A program made the translations under genes and the position numbers. From an uncultured Ruminococcus sp. (GTDB lineage: Bacteria > Bacillota > Clostridia > Lachnospirales > Lachnospiraceae), in the NCBI GenBank assembly GCA_900553885.1, contig USFD01000099.1, forward strand, positions 1 to 10,602: 10,602 nucleotides of DNA. Direction: 5' to 3'. This document shows positions 1-6,156 of the stretch, one piece after another. The stretch's first letter is position 1; the number at the start of each line of letters is the position of its first letter. Below the pieces are notes generated by a model. It was not told the origin of the DNA, did not search any database, and was given only the letters and a program-made list of their open reading frames with translations.

Positions 1-27
1 TTGCCTCTCCCTCTCATATCAAGGGTT

Positions 28-46
28 AAAAATCGGTATTAACCGA
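28..46 (-). terminator. Weak candidate terminator after the flavin-reductase gene
   Basis: On the minus strand a short hairpin (TCGGT, 4-nt loop TAAT, ACCGA) is followed directly by five T residues, about 65 nt past the stop codon of the flavin-reductase gene. The stem is only 5 bp. The same bases can form a competing GGTTAA/TTAACC pairing at 24-29 and 39-44. It is a possible, not a convincing, intrinsic terminator. Confidence 0.3.
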
Positions 47-109
47 CATCCCCTTCCTTTCTCTTTTCCTGTTCCCGGAAATCCCGGGCAGGATTTCTCC
101 TGTCATCTC

Positions 110-628
110 TTATTTTCCGGACTGGTCTTTTACCAGAACTTTCTCAATCGATGCCATATACATGACATGATAATCCTTATCCGGATACCATTTCCCGTCA
201 ATCCAGTCCTCGGTAAAATACTCCGGTCCCATTGGCTGGGCGTACATTTTTCTGCAGACAAAGATCATATCCGCCTCTTCAAATGCTGTTGTTCCGTCTG
301 TATAGTACGGAGTCAGTCCGGCTTCTTTTTCCTTGTCGCAGTCCCTTCCTGATTTTGTACCGCAGATATTCAGCGCACTGCGGTGCTCCTCGGAATAAAA
401 GGAAAGGGTAAACAGTTCACTGGCATCCACAAACTCTTTTGTATATCTCTGGGGCCGAAGGTATACGCTTACTACATTTTTGCCCCACATAACGCCCATA
501 GCGCCCCAGCTTGCGGTCATGGTATTGTGTTTTTCCTCGTTTCCGGCTGTAACCAGCATCCACTCTTTCCCGATCTTAGTAAAGGGATTGAACTGAAGCT
601 CCTCTGCTTTGATTTCATGAAATGCCAT
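110..628 (-). CDS. Flavin reductase-like FMN-binding protein
   Basis: This 172-residue soluble protein resembles the flavin reductase-like (FMN-binding split-barrel) family, whose members bind FMN and use NAD(P)H to reduce flavin or serve as small flavoproteins. Visible signs are the N-terminal barrel with the NTMTASWGAMG segment at about residues 35-45, a YLRPQRYT segment at about 56-63 typical of the FMN-binding strand, and a GTKSGRDCDK loop at about 90-99. There is no signal peptide or membrane segment. The start is well supported: GGAGGAGATA (631-640) lies just upstream of the ATG. It sits downstream of tyrS on the same strand with a strong hairpin between them, and no clear promoter of its own is visible, so read-through from tyrS is possible. 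The physiological substrate cannot be told from sequence. Confidence 0.85.
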   Translation of the reverse strand: MAFHEIKAEELQFNPFTKIGKEWMLVTAGNEEKHNTMTASWGAMGVMWGKNVVSVYLRPQRYTKEFVDASELFTLSFYSEEHRSALNICGTKSGRDCDKEKEAGLTPYYTDGTTAFEEADMIFVCRKMYAQPMGPEYFTEDWIDGKWYPDKDYHVMYMASIEKVLVKDQSGK

Positions 629-671
629 AATATCTCCTCCTGTCCGTGTATTTCATCTCTGTGCCTTTTAC

Positions 672-719
672 TTCAGCGCCGGCATCCGGGGTGTGTGCCC
701 CTGGTATGCCGGCGCTGAA
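672..719. other. Strong intergenic hairpin between tyrS and the flavin-reductase gene
   Basis: Two perfect 14-bp arms (TTCAGCGCCGGCAT at 672-685 and its reverse complement at 706-719) enclose a second GGGG/CCCC pairing, giving a long, GC-rich stem. It starts 8 nt after the tyrS stop codon on the minus strand. It is positioned like a tyrS terminator, but no U-tract follows on the minus strand (the next bases read GTAAAAGGCAC). It may instead be an RNA-processing or stabilising stem, or an inefficient terminator that lowers expression of the downstream gene. Confidence 0.7.
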
Positions 720-726
720 AATGGAT

Positions 727-1950
727 TTATTTTACTACAATTCTGCGGAAGTTTTTCTTTCCTTTTTTAAGAATAACTCCGTCTCCTGCCAGGGCGTCCT
801 TTGTGTAGGATGTTCCGATATCGGTTACCTTCTCACCGTCTACAGTAACGCCGCCCTGCTGTACAGCACGTCTTGCCTCTGATCTTGACGGCACCAGACC
901 GCTCCTGGAAAGCATAGATAAAATGTCAATGCTTCCATCTTTGAAATCTTCCTCTGTCAGCTCTGCCGTAGGCATCTGCGCCGCATTTCCCTGGCTGAAC
1001 AGAGCACGGGCGCTTTCCTGCGCCTTCTTTGCCTCTTCCTCGCCATGCACCAGCTTGGTCAGCTCAAATGCCAGGATCTCTTTTGCCGTATTAAGCTGCG
1101 CTCCCTCCCAGGAGTCCATCTTGTCGATCTCTTCAAGCGGAAGGAAGGTAAGCATGCGGATGCATTTGAGCACGTCAGCGTCAGCCACATTTCTCCAGTA
1201 CTGGTAGAAATCGAAAGGAGAAGTCTTCTCCGGATCAAGCCATACGGCGCCGGACTGGGTTTTTCCCATCTTCTTTCCTTCCGAATTGAGAAGCAGTGTA
1301 ATTGTCATGGCACCTGCATCCTTGCCCAGTTTTCTGCGGATCAGTTCTGTTCCGGCAAGCATATTGCTCCACTGATCGTCTCCGCCGAACTGCAGATTGC
1401 AGCCGTATTTCTGGAACAGTGCGTAGAAATCATACGCCTGCATAATCATGTAGTTGAATTCAAGGAAACTTAATCCCCTTTCCATTCTCTGCTTGTAGCA
1501 CTCAGCCGTAAGCATTCTGTTAACAGAGAAATGCGGGCCTACTTCTCTGAGCAGTTCAATATAATTCAGATCCAGCAGCCAGTCCGCATTGTTTACCATC
1601 AGCGCTTTGCCCTCAGAAAAATCGATAAACCTGCTCATCTGTTTTTTGAAGCAGTCGCAGTTGTGCTGAATCTGCTCCGGCGTCATCATGCTGCGCATGT
1701 CTGTCCTTCCGGAAGGATCTCCGATATATCCTGTGCCTCCGCCAATCAGAGCAATCGGTTTATTGCCCGCTTCCTGCAGACGCTTCATCAGACACAGCGC
1801 CATAAAATGCCCCACATGAAGGCTGTCTGCCGTAGGGTCAAACCCGATATAAAAAACAGCCTTTCCATTGTTTACAAGGTCCCGGATCTCCTCCTCGTCC
1901 GTCACCTGGGCGATCAGTCCCCTCGCCTGAAGTTCTTCGTAAATTCCCAT
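727..1950 (-). CDS. tyrS: Tyrosyl-tRNA synthetase
   Basis: Cytosolic class I aminoacyl-tRNA synthetase that activates tyrosine with ATP and charges tRNA-Tyr. The 407-residue length is close to the usual bacterial TyrRS. The Rossmann catalytic domain carries the HIGH signature as HVGH (residues 45-48) inside the typical YIGFDPTADSLHVGH stretch. The tyrosine-pocket segment YMIMQAYD lies at 167-174, and the KMSKS loop reads KMGKT (227-231), the TyrRS-type variant. An S4 RNA-binding domain occupies roughly 345-405 (SRSGLVPSRSEARRAVQQGG and after). The start is supported by an AAAGGAG site upstream of the ATG and by the family-typical MGIYEEL beginning. The gene is preceded by a tyrosine-specific T-box leader, so expression should rise when uncharged tRNA-Tyr accumulates. 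No key residue is missing. Confidence 0.98.
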   Translation of the reverse strand: MGIYEELQARGLIAQVTDEEEIRDLVNNGKAVFYIGFDPTADSLHVGHFMALCLMKRLQEAGNKPIALIGGGTGYIGDPSGRTDMRSMMTPEQIQHNCDCFKKQMSRFIDFSEGKALMVNNADWLLDLNYIELLREVGPHFSVNRMLTAECYKQRMERGLSFLEFNYMIMQAYDFYALFQKYGCNLQFGGDDQWSNMLAGTELIRRKLGKDAGAMTITLLLNSEGKKMGKTQSGAVWLDPEKTSPFDFYQYWRNVADADVLKCIRMLTFLPLEEIDKMDSWEGAQLNTAKEILAFELTKLVHGEEEAKKAQESARALFSQGNAAQMPTAELTEEDFKDGSIDILSMLSRSGLVPSRSEARRAVQQGGVTVDGEKVTDIGTSYTKDALAGDGVILKKGKKNFRRIVVK

Positions 1951-2014
1951 CTTCTTTCTCTCCTTTTCTTGTTCTCCTGTATTTTGCTCTCCTAATTGTC
2001 AGACAACTTCGCCC

Positions 2015-2033
2015 AAAGGGGACTGTCCCCTTT
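2015..2033. repeat. AAAGGGGAC-T-GTCCCCTTT palindrome in the tyrS leader
   Basis: A perfect 9-bp inverted repeat with a single central base lies between the T-box terminator and the tyrS ribosome site. It is not part of the T-box fold and has no U-tract. Its compact GGGGAC/GTCCCC form resembles dispersed REP-like palindromes of bacteria. That identity is inference, because only one copy is present in the window. Confidence 0.6.
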
Positions 2034-2050
2034 CGCGCGATTCGTCTGTT

Positions 2051-2093
2051 AAAATAAAAAAACCGTCCTTACTGTCTGACAATAAGGACGGTT
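2051..2093 (-). terminator. T-box-controlled intrinsic terminator
   Basis: Arms AACCGTCCTTA (2061-2071) and TAAGGACGGTT (2083-2093) form a perfect 11-bp stem, followed on the minus strand by TTTTTTTATTTT. The loop (TTGTCAGACAG) is itself nearly palindromic, so the stem can extend by several more pairs. The 5' arm overlaps the antiterminator region just after the T-box, as expected for mutually exclusive folding. Confidence 0.95.
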
Positions 2094-2352
2094 ATAACCG
2101 TGGTACCACCTTTTTTCCCGGGCAGTTCGCACTGTCCGGCTCTGCAAGTGCCTGGATAAGCACTCTGTGCTGTAACGTGCACTCACGTCACATCCTACCG
2201 GCCAGCCCGTTGAACTGGTTTTCAGTGTGAAGCTCCGGGATGTATTCACAAAGACCGTATCATGCGCCTCTCATCATCCGGCAGCTTTCTGTTTTCCCCG
2301 GTGTTCTGCTACTTCTTCCCTTCACAGCTTTTGTTTTATTTTCTGCTCTTAC
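2051..2352 (-). promoter_or_regulatory. Tyrosine T-box riboswitch (tyrS leader)
   Basis: The leader senses uncharged tRNA-Tyr in cis. Read on the minus strand, the conserved T-box (AAAAAAGGTGGTACCACGG) lies at 2098-2116 and is followed immediately by a strong terminator. The alternative antiterminator would use the T-box bulge pairing with the tRNA NCCA end. Stem I is closed by TGTGAAG (2320-2326) pairing with CTTCACA (2226-2232). The specifier context GUGAA-UAC-A places the codon UAC (tyrosine) at 2242-2244, matching the downstream gene. The leader is about 300 nt, normal for this class. The 5' end is estimated from the promoter -10 box. Stem II/III details were not folded. Confidence 0.95.
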
Positions 2353-2358
2353 AGAGAG

Positions 2359-2387
2359 ATATTAGACTATCCCCTGGAGTTTGTCAA
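2359..2387 (-). promoter_or_regulatory. Sigma-A promoter of the T-box/tyrS unit
   Basis: On the minus strand a perfect -35 box TTGACA (2382-2387), a 17-bp spacer and a -10 box TAATAT (2359-2364) predict transcription starting near 2352, directly at the T-box leader. The stretch between this promoter and the truA terminator (2388-2504) is AT-rich, and I see no gene in it. Confidence 0.9.
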
Positions 2388-2505
2388 GTCTGTTTTTCTT
2401 GTTTCCGTATCAGATCCTTCCTGTCTGCAGACTGCATTCAACTTTAATTTTGAACGGATAATATTATAAGCGGACAGCAGACAGGAGAAGGGCAAACCTG
2501 TCCCG

Positions 2506-2553
2506 GAAAAAAATCCGGTATGGGATAAGTTTCGTCTACTTCCCATACCGGAT
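2506..2553 (-). terminator. Intrinsic terminator of the ecf-truA operon, overlapping the end of truA
   Basis: Perfect 13-bp arms (ATCCGGTATGGGA at 2513-2525 and TCCCATACCGGAT at 2541-2553) flank a 15-nt loop that contains the truA stop codon. On the minus strand the stem is followed by seven T residues. The upstream arm is coding sequence for the last truA residues. The plus strand also reads into a T-run (2555-2560), so the element may work in both directions. Confidence 0.92.
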
Positions 2554-3276
2554 ATTTTTTAATACAAGACCTTTTGCCGGCGCCGTCGCCGCTGCTTTCT
2601 GCCGGTCGCCCGCCTGCAGAATTTCCTTTATTTTCTCCGGCGGCCAGGCTCCTCTCCCCACATTGATCAGCGTTCCCGCAATAATGCGGACCATGTTGTA
2701 GAGGAATCCGTTCCCACTGATCCGGAGTGTAATAATATCTCCGTCTTTTTCAACCGTAAGATCATAGATCGTCCGCACCGTGCTTTTCACATCTGTATGG
2801 ACACTGCAGAAGCTCTTAAAATCATGTTCTCCCCGCAGATAGCCTGCTGCCTCTCTCATTGTATCCAGATTCAAAGGATATGACACATGAAATGTGGTAA
2901 ATCTGCACACCGGATCCGGCATCTCGCGGTTAAGAATCCGGTACTCATATGTCTTTACCGAATCCTGGTAGCGGGGATGCCAGTCCCCCGGCACTTCCTC
3001 CGACTTTACAACCACAACGTCCTCCGGAAGGAGACGGTTTACAGCATATGCGATCCGCTCCGGCGGAATGCCCGTTCCGGTATCAAACACCGCCACATTG
3101 CCTTCCGCGTGCACACCTGCATCTGTCCGGCTGGCGCCGGTCACTCTGATTTCTTCTCCTGTCAGCTCCGACAGAGCCCGGTTTAATATTCCTTCCACAG
3201 TTATGCCGTTGGGCTGCACCTGCCATCCGCAGTAGTCTGTGCCGTCATAGGCAACTGTCAGTCTGATTCTTTTCAT
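2536..3276 (-). CDS. truA: tRNA pseudouridine(38-40) synthase TruA
   Basis: Converts uridines 38-40 in the anticodon stem-loop of many tRNAs to pseudouridine in the cytosol. The product is 246 residues from the chosen start, the usual TruA size. The N-terminus MKRIRLTVAYDGTDYCGWQ is family-typical. The catalytic aspartate is D52 within GASRTDAGVHAEGN. The C-terminal half has the expected GNGFLYNMVRIIAGTL segment. Start choice: the frame is open upstream to a GTG at 3300 and also holds an ATG at 3282. The ATG at 3276 fits the family start and has AGGA just upstream, but 3282 is also possible. It follows ecfT by about 47 nt, the classical ecfA1-ecfA2-ecfT-truA order. The usual next genes (rplM, rpsI) are absent; instead the operon ends at a terminator inside the gene's 3' end. 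Confidence 0.96.
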   Translation of the reverse strand: MKRIRLTVAYDGTDYCGWQVQPNGITVEGILNRALSELTGEEIRVTGASRTDAGVHAEGNVAVFDTGTGIPPERIAYAVNRLLPEDVVVVKSEEVPGDWHPRYQDSVKTYEYRILNREMPDPVCRFTTFHVSYPLNLDTMREAAGYLRGEHDFKSFCSVHTDVKSTVRTIYDLTVEKDGDIITLRISGNGFLYNMVRIIAGTLINVGRGAWPPEKIKEILQAGDRQKAAATAPAKGLVLKNIRYGK

Positions 3277-3323
3277 AGTCATCCTGCTTTCCCTCTCCAC
3301 AAATACATCTCTGTATCAGCGCA

Positions 3324-4148
3324 TCAGAAAATCCAAAGTTTAAACGGGACAAATCTTCCCACAACAAAAATAATTACCACATAAAGGATCGTCGCCAGAT
3401 AAGCCGCACAGTCTCTGCCGTGATATTTCAGCGGCTTCATCTTGGTCCGCCCCTCACCGCCGTGATAGCAGCGGGCCTCCATTGCCATGGCCAGGTCGTT
3501 TGCCCGGCGGAACGCAGATACAAACAGCGGCACCAGAATCGGGATCATGGACTTGGCCCGCTGAATCAGATTCCCCGATTCAAAATCCGCTCCTCTGGCC
3601 ATCTGAGCCTTCATAATCTTGTCCGTCTCCTCCAGAAGGATCGGAATAAACCGCAGAGCGATGGACATCATCATGGCTACCTCGTGAACCGGAACATGAA
3701 CCTTGTTCAGCGGATGCAGCAGCTTCTCAATTCCGTCTGTCAGACTGTTTGGGGTTGTGGTAAATGTCATAATAGAAGATCCCGCAACCAGATACATCAG
3801 CCTCACTGCCATGAAAACCGATGTTCTCAGCCCGCTCTCCGTGATTGTAAATATCCAGAAATGAACCAGCGTGTCCCCTCCTCTTGTAAGGAAAAGATTC
3901 ATAACCACCGTAAAAAGCAGAAGAATCACAACTGGCTTCAGGCCCTTGACAATATACTTCAGCGGCACCTTAGACAGGTGAATAACCGTCCCCAGAAAAA
4001 GGGTGGCAACAACATAGCCCAGAAGACTGTTCTGTATAAATAACGATATCAGAAAAAACAGAGTGCAGACAATCTTCACCCTGGGATCCAGTCTGTGAAT
4101 CCGGCTTTCCGCCGGATAATACTGTCCGATTGTAATATCTCTAACCAT
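3324..4148 (-). CDS. ecfT: ECF transporter transmembrane component EcfT
   Basis: Integral membrane scaffold of the energy-coupling factor complex. It couples ATP hydrolysis by EcfA1/EcfA2 to vitamin or metal uptake by exchangeable S components. The 274-residue protein has hydrophobic segments at about 25-57, 71-87, 110-130, 156-172 and 247-265. The two cytoplasmic coupling-helix signatures are visible: ARG at 184-186 (KAQMARGAD) and ARC at 225-227 (AMEARCYHGG). The early RLDPRVK motif (19-25) is also typical. Its ATG overlaps the end of ecfA2 by 8 bp, so translational coupling is likely. No S-component gene lies in the window, which fits the group II arrangement, where one module serves many unlinked S proteins. 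Confidence 0.95.
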   Translation of the reverse strand: MVRDITIGQYYPAESRIHRLDPRVKIVCTLFFLISLFIQNSLLGYVVATLFLGTVIHLSKVPLKYIVKGLKPVVILLLFTVVMNLFLTRGGDTLVHFWIFTITESGLRTSVFMAVRLMYLVAGSSIMTFTTTPNSLTDGIEKLLHPLNKVHVPVHEVAMMMSIALRFIPILLEETDKIMKAQMARGADFESGNLIQRAKSMIPILVPLFVSAFRRANDLAMAMEARCYHGGEGRTKMKPLKYHGRDCAAYLATILYVVIIFVVGRFVPFKLWIF

Positions 4149-4989
4149 GTAAACTCCTCATTATCTCATCTGCCGCCTCCTGAATCGTAGTCGCATCCGG
4201 AGATACCGGAAATCCCCGCTCCTTCAGGTCGTGCATCACATAGGTTACCTGGGGCGCCGCAAGCCCTACTTTTTCCAGTTCTTTATAGTGGGAAAAAACT
4301 TCCCGTGGCGTCCCGTCCAGCATCATCTCTCCATGATTCATCACGATAATCCGCTCCACATACCGGGCGATATCTTCCATACTGTGTGACACCAGGATTA
4401 CTGTCATTCCCGTCTCTTTGTGGAGATATTCCACCTGATCGAGTATCTCGTCCCTGCCTTTCGGATCCAGGCCGGCCGTAGGCTCATCCAGCACCAGCAC
4501 CTTCGGATGCATGGCAAGAATTCCCGCTATAGCCACACGCCTCTTCTGGCCTCCGGACAGTTCAAAAGGAGACTGTTTATAATATTTCTCCGGGAATCCC
4601 ACCAGATCCAGAGCCCAGCGGGCATTCCGCTCGCATTCCTCCTGAGACAGGCCCTGATTTTTCGGGCCGAAACATACATCGGTAATAACATCCACCTCAA
4701 ACAGCTGGTACTCCGGATACTGAAAGACAAGTCCCACCTGTCCTCTCAGCTTTCTCATATCATAGCCTTCTTCATATATACTGCGCCCGTCATAGTACAC
4801 GGTTCCCGATGTAGCCTTTATCAGTCCGTTCAGATGCTGAATCAACGTGGATTTTCCGGAACCGGTATGTCCGATAATTCCCACAAACTGTCCCTGCGGG
4901 ATCTCAAGATTTATATCTCTGAGCGCGTGCTTCTCATAAGCCGTCCCCTGACTGTATACATAATTCACGTGTTCTAACTTAATTGACAT
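4141..4989 (-). CDS. ecfA2: ECF transporter ATPase EcfA2
   Basis: Second cytoplasmic ATPase of the energy-coupling factor module, pairing with EcfA1 beneath EcfT. The 282-residue ABC protein shows Walker A GHTGSGKST (40-48), Q-loop FQYPEYQLF with Q90, signature LSGGQKRR (144-151), Walker B KVLVLDE (163-169), D-loop GLDPKG and H-loop H202 (LVSHSMED). The QYPEYQLFE stretch is characteristic of the EcfA2 type. The start ATG (MSIKLEHVNYVY) lies inside the end of ecfA1 (16-bp overlap), and the gene ends 8 bp into ecfT, so all three ECF genes are translationally linked. All catalytic motifs are intact. Confidence 0.95.
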   Translation of the reverse strand: MSIKLEHVNYVYSQGTAYEKHALRDINLEIPQGQFVGIIGHTGSGKSTLIQHLNGLIKATSGTVYYDGRSIYEEGYDMRKLRGQVGLVFQYPEYQLFEVDVITDVCFGPKNQGLSQEECERNARWALDLVGFPEKYYKQSPFELSGGQKRRVAIAGILAMHPKVLVLDEPTAGLDPKGRDEILDQVEYLHKETGMTVILVSHSMEDIARYVERIIVMNHGEMMLDGTPREVFSHYKELEKVGLAAPQVTYVMHDLKERGFPVSPDATTIQEAADEIMRSLHG

Positions 4990-5825
4990 AATGCTTCCAC
5001 CAATTCTTCCCTTCTCAGGATCCCCCGGGGCAGATCAAGTCCCCGGTGTCTTAATTCCTCTGCCAGCATGGTAACCTGGGGCACATCCATCCGGTACTGC
5101 TTCAGCTCGTCCACCCGGCTGAAGATTTCCCGGGGTGTACCGTGCATAACGATATGTCCATCGTCCATAACAAACACCTGATCCGCGTCAATCACTTCTT
5201 CCATATAATGCGTAATGAGAATCACCGTAACATCTTTTTCTTTCTGCAGTTTTTCCACCGCATCAATAACCTCACGGCGGCCATTCGGATCCAGCATTGC
5301 AGTAGGCTCGTCCAGAACAATGCACTTCGGCTCCATGGCAATAACGCCGGCTATGGCGACTCTCTGCTTCTGCCCTCCGGACAGTTTGTTCGGAGAATGG
5401 GTCCGGTACTCCAGCATTCCTACCGCACGCAGGCTGTCTTCCACCCGCTTCCAGATCTCATCCGTGGGCACGCCCAGATTCTCCGGACCGAATCCCACGT
5501 CCTCTTCCACTACGGTTCCGATAATCTGATTGTCCGGATTCTGGAAGACCATGCCGGCGGTCTGTCTTACATTCCACAGTTCAGCCGGATCTTTTGTGTC
5601 TCTGCCATCTACCCACATGGTTCCGCCTGTGGGAACCAGAATCGCATTCATATGTTTCGCCAGGGTAGACTTTCCGGAACCGTTGTGTCCCAGTATGGCT
5701 ACAAAAGAACCCTGGGGCACATCAATATCCACGCCGTCAATGGCACGGTTCGTCCCTATGATGTTGCCTTCCTCGTCACGTTTGTCATATTCATATATGA
5801 GATTTTCGGAATGTATCATTTCCAT
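4974..5825 (-). CDS. ecfA1: ECF transporter ATPase EcfA1
   Basis: First ATPase of the ECF module. Counting from the chosen start (283 residues) it has Walker A GHNGSGKST (46-54), Q-loop FQNPDNQ with Q95, signature LSGGQKQR (148-155), Walker B CIVLDE (168-173) and H-loop H206 (LITHYMEE). FQNPDNQ is the EcfA1-type Q-loop sequence. Start choice: the frame stays open to an ATG at 5891, but that lies at the predicted transcription start and has no ribosome site. GGAGG at 5838-5842 precedes ATGs at 5825 and 5819 (12 and 18 nt away), and homologues usually begin near this MEMIHSENL stretch, so 5825 is preferred with moderate certainty. It heads the operon, and the usual upstream ribosomal gene rplQ is not present. 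Confidence 0.94.
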   Translation of the reverse strand: MEMIHSENLIYEYDKRDEEGNIIGTNRAIDGVDIDVPQGSFVAILGHNGSGKSTLAKHMNAILVPTGGTMWVDGRDTKDPAELWNVRQTAGMVFQNPDNQIIGTVVEEDVGFGPENLGVPTDEIWKRVEDSLRAVGMLEYRTHSPNKLSGGQKQRVAIAGVIAMEPKCIVLDEPTAMLDPNGRREVIDAVEKLQKEKDVTVILITHYMEEVIDADQVFVMDDGHIVMHGTPREIFSRVDELKQYRMDVPQVTMLAEELRHRGLDLPRGILRREELVEALCQLS

Positions 5826-5854
5826 CAGTTTATCCGGCCTCCGTTCTATCTGAC

Positions 5855-5876
5855 GCATACCGGCTGTTCGGTATGC
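5855..5876 (-). other. Hairpin in the ecfA1 5' leader
   Basis: Arms GCATACCG (5855-5862) and CGGTATGC (5869-5876) form an 8-bp stem with a 6-nt loop between the ecf promoter and the GGAGG ribosome site. There is no U-tract, so it is not a terminator. It may stabilise the mRNA or affect translation of ecfA1. It does not match any riboswitch class I recognise. Confidence 0.6.
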
Positions 5877-5899
5877 CTGACTGCAGTCCATTGCATTTT

Positions 5900-5928
5900 A
5901 TTTTACGGCATGAGACAGTATTTTTCAA
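5900..5928 (-). promoter_or_regulatory. Sigma-A promoter of the ecfA1-ecfA2-ecfT-truA operon
   Basis: On the minus strand TTGAAA (5923-5928), a 17-bp spacer and TAAAAT (5900-5905) predict a start near 5893 and a leader of about 70 nt before ecfA1. It lies downstream of a hairpin that may end transcription from the broken gene upstream. Confidence 0.8.
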
Positions 5929-5967
5929 CCCCGGATATAGATCACCGGATATCGGCAGTTCCAAAGA

Positions 5968-6008
5968 CAGAAAGCAGAAGCGCCTTTTCCTGATGCTTCT
6001 GCTTTCTG
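5968..6008. terminator. Hairpin between the broken hydrolase gene and the ecf operon
   Basis: Perfect 14-bp arms (CAGAAAGCAGAAGC at 5968-5981, reverse complement at 5995-6008) with a 13-nt loop. It follows the TGA at 6049-6051 of the broken gene's tail, where a terminator is expected. On the minus strand the stem is followed by TCTTTGG, a poor U-tract, so termination may be weak. Confidence 0.55.
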
Positions 6009-6048
6009 CGGTCCGCTCTGTCCATCCCGTTCAGAACTGACTCATTTT

Positions 6049-6156
6049 TCAGTTTCTTTTTCTTCTCATGGAGAATGTTACTGCTGTTATTACAAGCGCA
6101 GCTGCCGTGGCCGCGCAGGGAATGATAAGATTATCCCTGTCCCCTGTCTCTGCAGC
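6049..6156 (-). other. Orphan C-terminal sortase sorting signal (AAETG type)
   Basis: Read in the frame ending with TGA at 6049-6051, the sequence encodes a Gly/Ser linker, then AAETGD, a hydrophobic span (LIIPCAATAAALVITAVTFS) and the positively charged tail MRRKRN. This is the order of a sortase substrate signal. AAETG departs from LPXTG but is like the relaxed xxxTGD signals seen in Clostridia. The frame has no start of its own with a ribosome site and is one base out of register with the upstream secreted fragment, so it is not expected to be made as is. Confidence 0.8.

Noticed and set aside
1531..1995. Long plus-strand open frame opposite tyrS
   Set aside because: It is antisense to well-supported tyrS codons, lacks a ribosome site and shows no domain-like sequence.
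5142..5993. Long plus-strand open frame opposite ecfA1
   Set aside because: It is a shadow of the ecfA1 codons, composed of His/Arg-rich noise, and runs into the ecf promoter region.
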